Assembly (NCBI RefSeq): GCF_001865015.1
Contig: NZ_MJGV01000019.1
Span: forward strand, 1-64,000
Direction of reading: 5' to 3'
DNA length: 64,000 nt
From: Curtobacterium sp. MMLR14_010
GTDB taxonomy: Bacteria; Actinomycetota; Actinomycetes; Actinomycetales; Microbacteriaceae
A model generated the notes under the pieces. The model was given only the letters and a program-made list of their open reading frames with translations. It searched no databases and was not told the DNA's origin. Of the stretch, positions 53,894-62,048 are shown piece after piece. Position numbers and translations under genes: made by a program. Positions within the stretch are counted from its first letter, which is position 1; each line of letters begins with the position of its first letter.

Positions 53894-56742
53894 TCGTCGC
53901 GCTCCTCGTCGAAGGTGGTGGCGGGTTCGTCGGCCTCGAGCACGTTCGAGGTGGCGCGGCGCCGGCGCGGGGCGGTCGGCACGGCCAGCAGTGCCGCGGC
54001 GCCGAACACCACCCCGAGGACCACGAGGTAGAGCACGTGCGTGGTCTTCGCCGCGGCGGAGCCGGTGCTCGGACGGTCGACGTCGCCCTCGTAGTGGTAC
54101 AGCTGTCCGCTCGTGGTCTCGCCGATGCTCGTGAAGAGCGCGTTCTGTCCGATGGCCCCGGCGGCGCGGTCGTGGACCTGCCGGGCGAGGTCGTCGTCCG
54201 GCGCGTCGTCGAGCAGCACGAAGCTGACGCCGAGCTCCCGGAGCGCCGGGCGCGGGTCGTACCCGCTGCGGCTCGCCAGGTTGCCGGCGAGGGTGGCCAG
54301 CCGGGACCCCGAGGTCGACAGCGAGAGCCTGGTGGCGTCGAGCGTGGACTGGTCGTCGAGGGTCGAGCCCTGCCCGCGCTCGAGCGACACCGCGAGCGAG
54401 CCGTTCGTCTGCGGTTCGACGACCAGCGTGCCGACGTCCGGGTTCGCCTGGGCCTCGGCGTTGACGTAGGCGCTCAGCACCCGGCCCGTGGTCGGCTGGA
54501 TGACGGCGTTGCCGAGGTAGAACGCGGCGAACGCCGGGGCGACGGCCGCACCCGCGAACACCGCGGCGACGACGCCGACGACCGGGGCGCGGCGCGGCAG
54601 CGTGTCGATGCCGATCGACACCGCGACGACGAGCGCGAGCCAGTACACGGTCAGCCCGCTGCCCGGCCACACGATCGTGGTGGTGGACCCGACACCGGTG
54701 ACCGTGACGTGAGTGGCGGCGAACGCGGTGGCGAAGCCGAGCAGCGCGGTGACGAGCGCCACGCCCGCGACGTGCCAGCGGTGACCGAGGACGGCGCCGA
54801 TCGCGGTCACGGCGATGGGCAGCGCGAGGACGGCGAGGGCGATCGGCAGCGCGGCGACGACGGCCGCCAGCGGCGAGCTGACGGGCAGCCAGCCGTTCCA
54901 GTCGGGCAGGGGCTGCCCGATCGCGAGCTGCAGGGCGGAGGGTGCCCGGGTGGCCGAGGGCACGCCCGGGTCGGCGAAGACCGCGAGGACGTTGCCGCGT
55001 GCGACCTCTGTCAGCACCAGCGGCAGGAAGAGCACCGCGGCGGGGACCGGGATGAACACGCGTCGGTGTGCGTGCCGCCACCCGGCCGCCAGCGACACGA
55101 GCCATCCGATGAGCAGGACCGGCAGGAGCGACGGTGCCGACGCGGCGACCCCGGCGAAGAGCAGCGCGGCCCCGGCGGCCGAGGCCCAGGAGCGGTGGGC
55201 CTCGAGCACGGTGAGGAACAGCCAGGGCAGCAGCACGTGCGCGATGACCGCGCCGAGGTGCCCGGTGGTGACGGCGCCGACGAGCGCGGGGGCGATGGTG
55301 TACAGCGCCGCGCCGACGACCGGCACCCAGGTGCGGGTCGTCAGCTTGCGGACGACGAACCAGGCACCGAGCGCGGATACCGGGAACGCCAGGAGCATGA
55401 CGAGCACGACGGCGGTCGACGGCGACCAGGCCACGATGGAACCGAGGACCGCGAGGACGGCCGCGAACGGGTCACTCGGACCGGTGAACCCGGTGCCGAG
55501 GGTGTGCCAGCCGTAGCCGACGTTCTGCCAGAGCTGCCCCACCGAGGTCGACAGCGGCAGCAGCCCACCGCCGGTCAGCGCGGGCGAGCCGAGCAGCGGG
55601 AAGAGCGTGACGACGCTGAGCAGGGCCGCGGCCAGCACGACCCAGATGCCGCCGTCGCCGAGGAACGACGCCCGGGCGACCGGGGCGTCCTCGACGCGGG
55701 CGAGCTCGACGTCGCGGGAGGTCGTCCGCCGTTCGTGGACCCGGCGCCAGCTGACGCGCAGGGGTTCGACGGCCGCCCACCCGAGCTTCTTCGTGCGCGC
55801 CAACGACTTCCTGGACCGCGAGACCCCGCCGCCGAAGGCCACGGCGAACGCGGCGGAGAGCTCCCCCGACACCGCGGCCGGGTGCTTCGCCACGAGGTGC
55901 CCGATCGCCCGTCCGATCGCGAACGGCACGAGCGTCAGCCAGTGGATCCAGAGCACGCCGAGCGGCGCGTAGGTCATGCGGCGGTGCAGCTGCGCCTGCC
56001 GGTGCATCCGGACACGGCGGCCCTCGGACACGCGCTTGCGGCCGAACTCCTCGATCGGACCGGCGCTCGTCGCTCGCGCCTCGGGCACGACGGCGACGCG
56101 GAACCCGGCGAGGCGGACGCGCACGCAGAAGTCGAGCGCGGCGTCGACGTCGGGCAGCGCCGGGTCGAAGCCGCCGAGCGTCACCCAGACCGAGCGGCGC
56201 ACGAGCATCCCGCCCGCGGCGACGGCCATCACGTCGGTGTTCCGGTCGTGCTGGCCCTGGTCCAGTTCGTCCTGCACGAGGACGAGCGACCGGCCGAGCC
56301 GGGTCATGCTCTCGCCGAGGTCGCGGATGCGCGAGGGGTCACGCGGGTCGACGAGCTTCGGCCCGGCGACCGCGACGGACGGGGCGATCTCGACCGCGGC
56401 CAGCATCTCGGCGAGGGCCGTCGGCGTGGGGGCGTTGTCGTGTCCGATGAGCCAGAGCCACTCGTCGACGGCCTCGTCGGGCTCCGGACGCGGCGTGGCC
56501 TTCTCGGCCACGGCGACCGCGTCACCGAAGGACCGGCCCGCCGGGATCCGGGTCAGCTGGGCGGAACCGCCGAACTCGAGCTGGGCGGTCGAGCCGTCCG
56601 TCGAGCCGACGTCGACGACCACCAGGTTCTCCGGGTGCCGCGTCTGGCCGGCGAGGGCGTCCAGCGTGCGGTCGAGGTGGTCCGCCCCGTTGGCGACGAC
56701 CAGGACGGCGGTGACACGGGGCTGAGCGGAACTGGGCTGCAT
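53890..56742 (-). CDS. Family 2 glycosyltransferase fused to a large membrane domain
   Basis: 950 aa. N-terminal GT-A domain (VTAVLVVANGADHLDRTLDALAGQTRHPENLVVVDVGSTDGST, WLWLIGHDNAPTPTALAEML) to about residue 270, then some twelve helices with outer loops up to residue 910 and a charged C-terminal tail. It probably transfers a sugar from a nucleotide or lipid donor to an envelope polymer. Located beside WhiB2, GalE and ManA. TAGAGT lies 10 nt before ATG 56740-56742, leaving a leader of only a few nt. Confidence 0.88.
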   Translation of the reverse strand: MQPSSAQPRVTAVLVVANGADHLDRTLDALAGQTRHPENLVVVDVGSTDGSTAQLEFGGSAQLTRIPAGRSFGDAVAVAEKATPRPEPDEAVDEWLWLIGHDNAPTPTALAEMLAAVEIAPSVAVAGPKLVDPRDPSRIRDLGESMTRLGRSLVLVQDELDQGQHDRNTDVMAVAAGGMLVRRSVWVTLGGFDPALPDVDAALDFCVRVRLAGFRVAVVPEARATSAGPIEEFGRKRVSEGRRVRMHRQAQLHRRMTYAPLGVLWIHWLTLVPFAIGRAIGHLVAKHPAAVSGELSAAFAVAFGGGVSRSRKSLARTKKLGWAAVEPLRVSWRRVHERRTTSRDVELARVEDAPVARASFLGDGGIWVVLAAALLSVVTLFPLLGSPALTGGGLLPLSTSVGQLWQNVGYGWHTLGTGFTGPSDPFAAVLAVLGSIVAWSPSTAVVLVMLLAFPVSALGAWFVVRKLTTRTWVPVVGAALYTIAPALVGAVTTGHLGAVIAHVLLPWLFLTVLEAHRSWASAAGAALLFAGVAASAPSLLPVLLIGWLVSLAAGWRHAHRRVFIPVPAAVLFLPLVLTEVARGNVLAVFADPGVPSATRAPSALQLAIGQPLPDWNGWLPVSSPLAAVVAALPIALAVLALPIAVTAIGAVLGHRWHVAGVALVTALLGFATAFAATHVTVTGVGSTTTIVWPGSGLTVYWLALVVAVSIGIDTLPRRAPVVGVVAAVFAGAAVAPAFAAFYLGNAVIQPTTGRVLSAYVNAEAQANPDVGTLVVEPQTNGSLAVSLERGQGSTLDDQSTLDATRLSLSTSGSRLATLAGNLASRSGYDPRPALRELGVSFVLLDDAPDDDLARQVHDRAAGAIGQNALFTSIGETTSGQLYHYEGDVDRPSTGSAAAKTTHVLYLVVLGVVFGAAALLAVPTAPRRRRATSNVLEADEPATTFDEERDE

Positions 56743-56885
56743 GACGGGCGACACTCTACGGACTGGAGGCACGGCTGCAGCCCGGTGGGTCGGCGCGCCG
56801 TGAACCTGTGGAGACGATCAAGGCAGGCTGCGTGGCGGGCGCGATCCGGGCCTCCAGATCGCACATGCCGCGCGGTGGCGCGACG

Positions 56886-57209
56886 CTACGCGCGCTTCCG
56901 CAGCTTGCGACGCTCGCGCTCGGAGAGGCCGCCCCAGATGCCGAAGCGCTCGTCGTTCTCGAGCGCGTACTCGAGGCACTGCGACCGGACCTCGCACGTG
57001 GTGCAGATCTTCTTCGCCTCGCGCGTGGAGCCGCCCTTCTCCGGGAAGAAGGCCTCGGGGTCCGTCTGCGCGCAGAGCGAGTCCGCCTGCCAGGCGAGCG
57101 GGTTCTCCTCGTCGTCGGTCTCCGGACGCCGGACGCCGGGGACGCCGAGCGCCACGGGGTCGACGTGCCAGTCTTCCGGAACTCCGGCGTGGAAGTCGGA
57201 ACCGCTCAC
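56886..57209 (-). CDS. whiB2: WhiB-family Fe-S regulator, WhiB2 type
   Basis: 107 aa. Cluster cysteines at 46, 69, 72 and 78, GIWGG at 90-94 and basic tail RRKLRKRA. The long N-terminus and position beside the GT2 gene and manA match WhiB2/WhmD, a regulator of septation. GTG 57207-57209 is chosen because AAGGGG sits 9 nt upstream; the GTG at 57216-57218 directly abuts that site and would lack spacing. A strong promoter with a palindromic -10 lies about 45 nt upstream. Confidence 0.92.
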   Translation of the reverse strand: MSGSDFHAGVPEDWHVDPVALGVPGVRRPETDDEENPLAWQADSLCAQTDPEAFFPEKGGSTREAKKICTTCEVRSQCLEYALENDERFGIWGGLSERERRKLRKRA

Positions 57210-57253
57210 CCTGATCACCCCTTGGTTCGTCTCGCTGTCGGTCGTTGCCTGTA

Positions 57254-57282
57254 ATTACAGCGGTGTGATTCGCCGGAGTCAA
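57254..57282 (-). promoter_or_regulatory. whiB2 promoter with palindromic -10
   Basis: TTGACT (57277-57282), exactly 17 nt, TGTAAT (57254-57259): the best sigma-A match in the window. The -10 sits inside the perfect palindrome CTGTAATTACAG (57249-57260), a possible operator. Confidence 0.65.
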
Positions 57283-57375
57283 GTCGCGGATCATAAGAGG
57301 CACCGAGCGTTCCGGCGTGTCATGTCCCCCATTCGGGCGTGTCGCACCGGTTCTGTCGGCGTCCTGGGGGACAAG

Positions 57376-57480
57376 GGTGCGGGGTGCGGGGTGCGGGGTG
57401 CGAGGTGCGGGGTCGCCTGGCGCCGCGGCGGACGGCGTCGCGTGGCGTCGCCTGGCGTCGCCTGGCGTCGCCTGGCGTCG
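57376..57480. repeat. Two short tandem arrays
   Basis: Five 7-bp units GGTGCGG (57376-57410, one mismatch), then five 10-bp units of CCTGGCGTCG type (57431-57480, first two degenerate), adjoining the 60-nt hairpin. Possible phase-variable or slippage-prone DNA. Confidence 0.8.
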
Positions 57481-57539
57481 CACAACGGATGTCGGCTCGA
57501 ACCGCGGATGTCCGTGGTTCGAGCCCACGTCGGTGGTGC
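57480..57539. repeat. 60-nt hairpin repeat, GCTCGAACC family
   Basis: GGCTCGAACCGCGGA pairs with TCCGTGGTTCGAGCC (15 bp, one wobble, 2-nt loop); outer bases pair imperfectly. Partner of 49906-49965. It lies past the galE stop and may terminate it. Confidence 0.65.
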
Positions 57540-57634
57540 GCCGCCGGCTCGAACCGGGAGGACAGGCGGCGCACCGGCGGGCCGGAGTCGGGCCGCGCGG
57601 GCCGGGCGCGCGGACATGCCGCACGCGCCGGGCG

Positions 57635-58597
57635 TCAGCTGACGCGGCGGCGGGCCTCCCAGGCGCTGGAGACCATCTCGTCGAGGGTGTGGCGCATCGC
57701 CCAGTCGAGGTCGCGCGCGGCGGCCTCGCCCGTGGCGACGATCCGGTCCGGGTCACCGGGGCGGCGCGGGGCGACCTCCGGCTCGAACGGGATGCCGGTG
57801 CCGCGGGCCATGGCGTCCATGATCTGCCGGACGCTGACGCCGTCACCGCTGCCGAGGTTGTAGGCACGCTCGAGGGGCTCCCCCGCCTCGAGCTTCGCCG
57901 CCGCGATCGCGTGCGAGTGCGCCAGGTCGGCCACGTGCACGTAGTCCCGGACGCAGGTGCCGTCGGGCGTGGCGTAGTCGTCGCCGTTGATCCGCGGGGT
58001 GCGACCGGCGAGCAGCGCGTCGAACACGAGCGGGAAGAGGTTGTGCGGGCTGGCGTCGTACAGGTCGGGCACGCCGGAGCCGACGACGTTGAAGTACCGC
58101 AGGGACGTCGTGCTGAAGCCGCGCGCGACCTCCATGTCCTTGAGCAGCCACTCGCCGATGAGCTTCGACTCGCCGTACGGCGACTCCGGGTTCTTCGGCG
58201 TGGACTCCACGACCGTCTCGACGTCCGGCGTGCCGTAGACCGCGGCGCTCGAGGAGAACACGACCTTGTCGACGTCGGTGTCGGCCATCGCCCGGAGGAG
58301 CGTCGCCATGCCGGTGACGTTCTGCTCGTAGGTGTGCAGCGGGCGCTCGACGGAGACGCCGGCGTACTTGAAGCCCGCGACGTGCACGACGCCCGTGACG
58401 CCGTGCTCCCGGATCGTCCGCGCGACGAGGTCGCCGTCGAGGATCGTGCCCTCGACGAAGGGGACGTCGTCGGGGACGAACGAGCGGAAGCCGCTCGAGA
58501 GGTCGTCCAGCGCGACGGTGTCGATGTCCGCCGCGCGGAGCGCCCGGACGACGTGGGATCCGATGTACCCGGCACCGCCGGTGACCAGCCAACTCAT
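57635..58597 (-). CDS. galE: UDP-glucose 4-epimerase
   Basis: 320-aa extended short-chain dehydrogenase interconverting UDP-glucose and UDP-galactose. NAD loop VTGGAGYIGSHVVRAL, catalytic SSSAAVYG Ser near 123 and YGESK Tyr/Lys near 148, and substrate loop RYFNVVGSG near 175. Provides nucleotide sugars for the neighbouring membrane glycosyltransferase, by inference. ATG 58595-58597 is leaderless (TAGCGT 7 nt upstream). Confidence 0.92.
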   Translation of the reverse strand: MSWLVTGGAGYIGSHVVRALRAADIDTVALDDLSSGFRSFVPDDVPFVEGTILDGDLVARTIREHGVTGVVHVAGFKYAGVSVERPLHTYEQNVTGMATLLRAMADTDVDKVVFSSSAAVYGTPDVETVVESTPKNPESPYGESKLIGEWLLKDMEVARGFSTTSLRYFNVVGSGVPDLYDASPHNLFPLVFDALLAGRTPRINGDDYATPDGTCVRDYVHVADLAHSHAIAAAKLEAGEPLERAYNLGSGDGVSVRQIMDAMARGTGIPFEPEVAPRRPGDPDRIVATGEAAARDLDWAMRHTLDEMVSSAWEARRRVS

Positions 58598-58604
58598 GGT
58601 CGCC

Positions 58605-58610
58605 ACGCTA
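58605..58610 (-). promoter_or_regulatory. -10 box, leaderless galE
   Basis: TAGCGT, 7 nt before the ATG at 58597. Confidence 0.5.
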
Positions 58611-58638
58611 GCGGACGCGGCCCCGCCGCCAGGAGCCG

Positions 58639-59862
58639 CTACGCCCCCGTCGCGATGAAGACCGTGGAGGTGACGCCGTCCGAGGAGTCGGCCTCGACGG
58701 TGACGTCGCCCTCGTCCGGGGTCACGAAGCAGGACTCGCCCCGGCGAAGCAGCGTCGCCGAGGTCGCACCGACCAGGGTCACGACGCCCTCGGTACAGAT
58801 CGCGATCGACGGCCCGGAGAGCGGTGCGACGCCGCCGGTGCTGAGACCGACCGGTCGTCCGTCGCCGGTGACCCGCACGAGCGCGAAGCCGACGCCCGCG
58901 GGGGCGAAGCGGTCGACGCCGGGGGCGATCTCCTCGGGTTCGAGGAGCGGCGCCGGGTACGCCGTGAAGTCGAGCACGCGCAGCAGCTCCGGCACGTCGA
59001 CGTGCTTGGGCGTGAGGCCGCCCCGCAGCACGTTGTCGGACGGCGCCATCAGCTCGATGCCGAGGCCGTCGAGGTACGCGTGGATGTTGCCGGCGGGCAG
59101 GTACATCGCCTGGCCGCGGGTGAGCGTCACGCGGTGCATCAGCAGCGACACGACGACGCCGGGGTCCCCCGGGTACGCCTCGGCGAGCGCCGCGACGGTC
59201 GCGATGTTCGGCGAGACGGAGTCGGTCGCACCGGCAGCGGCGACGAGCCCCTCCGCCAGGTGGCCGGCCGCGTCGACGACCGCGAGCGCGGACCCGTCGG
59301 CGTCCTCGAGCCAGCGCACGGTGTCCTCGAGCCCCTGGTGCAGGTGCGCCACGAGCGGGCCGAGGCGTCCGCTGCCGCCGTCGAGCGTCTCGACGTCGGC
59401 GAGTGTGGCCTCGACGGGCCGGAAGCCGCTCAGGGCCTCGAACCGGTCGCTGAGCGCCACGACGAGCTCCGGCTTCGGGTACGGGTCCTTGTAGTTGCGG
59501 GCGGGGTCGTCGAGCGCGATGCCGGCGGCGTCCTCACGCTCGAAGCCGTCGCGCGCCTGTTCCGGCGTCGGGTGGGCCTGCAGCGACAGGGGTGCCGCGG
59601 CGGCGAGCACCTTGAGCAGGAACGGCAGGCCGGTGCGGTCCCCGCCGAGGGCAACCTGCGGTTCGGCGGCGATCCAGTCGAGCACGGTGTCCGCGCCGCC
59701 GACCATGGCGGGGTTGACGACCACGCTGGGGCTGCCCGGGTGCGCCCCGAGCCAGAGCTCCGCCTGCGGGGCGCCGGTGACGGTGCGGCCGAGGAGCTCG
59801 GGGATGGCGGTGACGGATCCCCACGCGTAGTCGCGCGGGGTGTTGGTGATGCCGAGGAACAT
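58639..59862 (-). CDS. manA: Mannose-6-phosphate isomerase (type I)
   Basis: 407-aa zinc enzyme interconverting fructose-6-phosphate and mannose-6-phosphate, feeding GDP-mannose. YAWGSVTAIPELLG near the N-terminus, LSLQAHPTPEQARDGFEREDAAG near 95 with the zinc Gln and His, YKDPYPKPELVVALSDRFEALSGF near 128 and YLPAGNIHAYLDGLGIELMAPSDNVLRGGLTPKHVD near 255. ATG 59860-59862 is leaderless (TACGCT 6 nt upstream). Divergent from the acyltransferase pair. Confidence 0.93.
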   Translation of the reverse strand: MFLGITNTPRDYAWGSVTAIPELLGRTVTGAPQAELWLGAHPGSPSVVVNPAMVGGADTVLDWIAAEPQVALGGDRTGLPFLLKVLAAAAPLSLQAHPTPEQARDGFEREDAAGIALDDPARNYKDPYPKPELVVALSDRFEALSGFRPVEATLADVETLDGGSGRLGPLVAHLHQGLEDTVRWLEDADGSALAVVDAAGHLAEGLVAAAGATDSVSPNIATVAALAEAYPGDPGVVVSLLMHRVTLTRGQAMYLPAGNIHAYLDGLGIELMAPSDNVLRGGLTPKHVDVPELLRVLDFTAYPAPLLEPEEIAPGVDRFAPAGVGFALVRVTGDGRPVGLSTGGVAPLSGPSIAICTEGVVTLVGATSATLLRRGESCFVTPDEGDVTVEADSSDGVTSTVFIATGA

Positions 59863-59868
59863 GTCCCG

Positions 59869-59874
59869 AGCGTA
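59869..59874 (-). promoter_or_regulatory. -10 box, leaderless manA
   Basis: TACGCT, 6 nt before the ATG at 59862. Confidence 0.5.
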
Positions 59875-59914
59875 TCGGCAGCCGGTGTCGTCCCCGTGGA
59901 CGATCCGCGATACA

Positions 59915-59920
59915 TAGACT
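59915..59920 (+). promoter_or_regulatory. -10 box, leaderless acyltransferase operon
   Basis: TAGACT, 7 nt before the ATG at 59928. Confidence 0.55.
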
Positions 59921-59927
59921 TTCCGGG

Positions 59928-62048
59928 ATGTCCGCTCCGCTCGTCGCGCCCGACGCCACCACGACTGCGCCCACGCGTCCGCGGATCCGCGACACCACCC
60001 GCTGGGACGTCCAGGGGCTCCGGGCCTTCGCCGTCCTCGCCGTGGTCGTCTACCACCTGTGGCCGAACCGGCTGCCCGGCGGCTTCGTCGGCGTCGACGT
60101 GTTCTTCGTCATCTCCGGGTACCTCATCACCGGCCACCTGCTCCGCGAGGTGCACCGGACGGGACGGGTCGCCCTGGCGTCCTTCTGGGCCCGGCGGGCG
60201 AAGCGCCTGCTCCCGGGGGCGTTCCTGGCGATCCTGGCGACCGGTGGCGCGGTGCTCGCGTTCGTCCCGAGCGCGCTGTGGGGCCAGTACGGCCGCGAGC
60301 TGATCGCGTCGACCGTCTACGTGCAGAACTGGCAGCTCGCCGCGGACTCGGTGGACTACCTGGCGTCGGACAACCAGGCGTCGCCGTTCCAGCACTTCTG
60401 GTCGCTCTCGGTCGAGGAGCAGTTCTACATCGCCCTCCCCGTCCTCCTCATCGTGGTGCTCTGGCTGGTGCGTCGGCGGGCGAGCGCGGTGACGGTCGTC
60501 CGGGTGATGCTCGGCTCGGTCGTGGTCCTGTCGTTCGTGTGGTGCGTCGTGCAGACCGACACCACGCCGGGGGTCGCGTACTTCTCGACGGCGACCAGGG
60601 CGTGGGAGTTCGCGCTCGGCGGGCTGGCCTCGACCGTGCGGTTCCCGGTGGCGCGCACCACCGCTGCCAGGACCACGCGGCTCCTCGGCGCGTGGCTCGG
60701 CGCGGCGCTGCTCGTCGTGTCGCTCTGGCTGGTCACCCCGGACCTGCCGTTCCCCGGCTCGATCGCCCTGCTGCCCGTCGCCGGTGCCGCCCTCGTGGTG
60801 CTGTTCGGCGCCGGGACGGAACTCGAGGCGATCGGCCGCGTGACCCCGGTCGCCCACCTCGGCCGGATCTCCTACGCGGTCTACCTCTGGCACTGGCCGG
60901 CGGTCGTGATCGTGCCGTTCGTCACCGGCCACCCGCTGACGTCGCCGGAGAAGGTCGGGATCCTGCTCGGCGCGGTCGTCGTCGGCAGCCTGTCGACGAT
61001 GCTCGTCGAGGAGCCCCTGCGGTTCCACCACCGCGTCCGCTCCTGGCGGCCTCGACGCGTCGCGCTGGTCGGCGTCGTCGTCACCGCCCTCGTGGCGTCG
61101 CTCGGTGTCGGCACGCTGACCAGCCTGCACGTGCAGCAGGCGCAGGCCGAGCAGTTCGCGACCAGCCTGACCCGCGGCGACGTCCGGTGCTTCGGCGCCG
61201 CGGCCGCCATCGGCTCGGACGACCCCTGTGTGAACCGGGCCCTCGCCGAAGTGCGGGTGCCGGCTGCCACCATCGCCCGCCGCGACGACGCGAACCGCGA
61301 CGCGTGCTGGTCCGACGGCGGCGGCCAGTTCGCCCGCTGCACGCTCGGTCCGACCAGCGGCTACGACCGGTACTTCATCGCGATGGGTGACTCGCACAAC
61401 AACGCCCTCATCGACGTCTACGAGCGGATCGCGAAGCGGAACAACTGGCGCATCGACGTCGCCGGCCACCCGAGCTGCTACTTCACCGCGGCCGAGCAGT
61501 CCGCACCGAGCCAGGGGCTCCAGCAGAGCTGCGACACGTGGAAGGGGAAGGCGATGTCCTTCGTCCGCAGCCACGCGACGGACCTGTCCGCGGTCCTCGT
61601 GACGCACTCGGCGACGTCCAGGCCGGTCCTCGCGACGACGGACGAGAACGCCGAGGACGCCACCGTTGACGGCCTCGTCAAGGCCTGGCGCACGGCGACC
61701 GCGGCCGGTGTCCCCGTCATCGCCGTGCGGGACAACCCGATCCCCGCGCCGGGCATCGTGACGTGCGTCGGGAAGATGCACGGCGCGACCACGTCCGAGT
61801 GCGACCAGACCCGCAGCGCCGGCTTCGCCCCCTTCGAGGGCTCGGAGCGCGCCGCCGCCCGCGTCGGGTCGAAGGCCCACGTCATCGACCTCAGCGACCG
61901 GTACTGCGACACGACGACCTGCCCGGCGGTGATCGGCGGCGTGCTGGTCTACCGCGACAAGACCCACATCACGAACACCTTCGCCAAGACGCTCCGGCCG
62001 TTCCTGGAGCGCGGCATCCGCGACGCGCTCGCGGAGTCCGCTCGATGA
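59928..62048 (+). CDS. Membrane acyltransferase 3 with C-terminal SGNH domain (OafA-like)
   Basis: 706 aa. The N-terminal AT3 domain begins RWDVQGLRAFAVLAVVVYHLWPNRLPGGFVGVDVFFVISGYLITGHL, with the catalytic His in YHLWP and RRAKRLLPG; about ten helices end near residue 400. The C-terminal SGNH domain has AMGDSHNNALID (block I Ser) and DKTHIT (Asp-His). Such fusions O-acetylate surface glycans. Followed at once by a paralogue with ATGA overlap, with near-identical DNA tracts in the AT3 part. Confidence 0.92.
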   Translation: MSAPLVAPDATTTAPTRPRIRDTTRWDVQGLRAFAVLAVVVYHLWPNRLPGGFVGVDVFFVISGYLITGHLLREVHRTGRVALASFWARRAKRLLPGAFLAILATGGAVLAFVPSALWGQYGRELIASTVYVQNWQLAADSVDYLASDNQASPFQHFWSLSVEEQFYIALPVLLIVVLWLVRRRASAVTVVRVMLGSVVVLSFVWCVVQTDTTPGVAYFSTATRAWEFALGGLASTVRFPVARTTAARTTRLLGAWLGAALLVVSLWLVTPDLPFPGSIALLPVAGAALVVLFGAGTELEAIGRVTPVAHLGRISYAVYLWHWPAVVIVPFVTGHPLTSPEKVGILLGAVVVGSLSTMLVEEPLRFHHRVRSWRPRRVALVGVVVTALVASLGVGTLTSLHVQQAQAEQFATSLTRGDVRCFGAAAAIGSDDPCVNRALAEVRVPAATIARRDDANRDACWSDGGGQFARCTLGPTSGYDRYFIAMGDSHNNALIDVYERIAKRNNWRIDVAGHPSCYFTAAEQSAPSQGLQQSCDTWKGKAMSFVRSHATDLSAVLVTHSATSRPVLATTDENAEDATVDGLVKAWRTATAAGVPVIAVRDNPIPAPGIVTCVGKMHGATTSECDQTRSAGFAPFEGSERAAARVGSKAHVIDLSDRYCDTTTCPAVIGGVLVYRDKTHITNTFAKTLRPFLERGIRDALAESAR

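Larger units (their letters stand above)
57210..57634. other. 425-bp intergenic region, whiB2 promoter and repeats
   Basis: No credible gene. From right to left on the minus strand it holds the end of galE, a 60-nt hairpin repeat (57480-57539), two tandem arrays (57376-57480) and the whiB2 promoter (57254-57282). Confidence 0.7.

Noticed and set aside
57376-57480. CRISPR-like array
   Set aside because: Units are 7 and 10 bp, directly abutting and without unique spacers; no cas genes.
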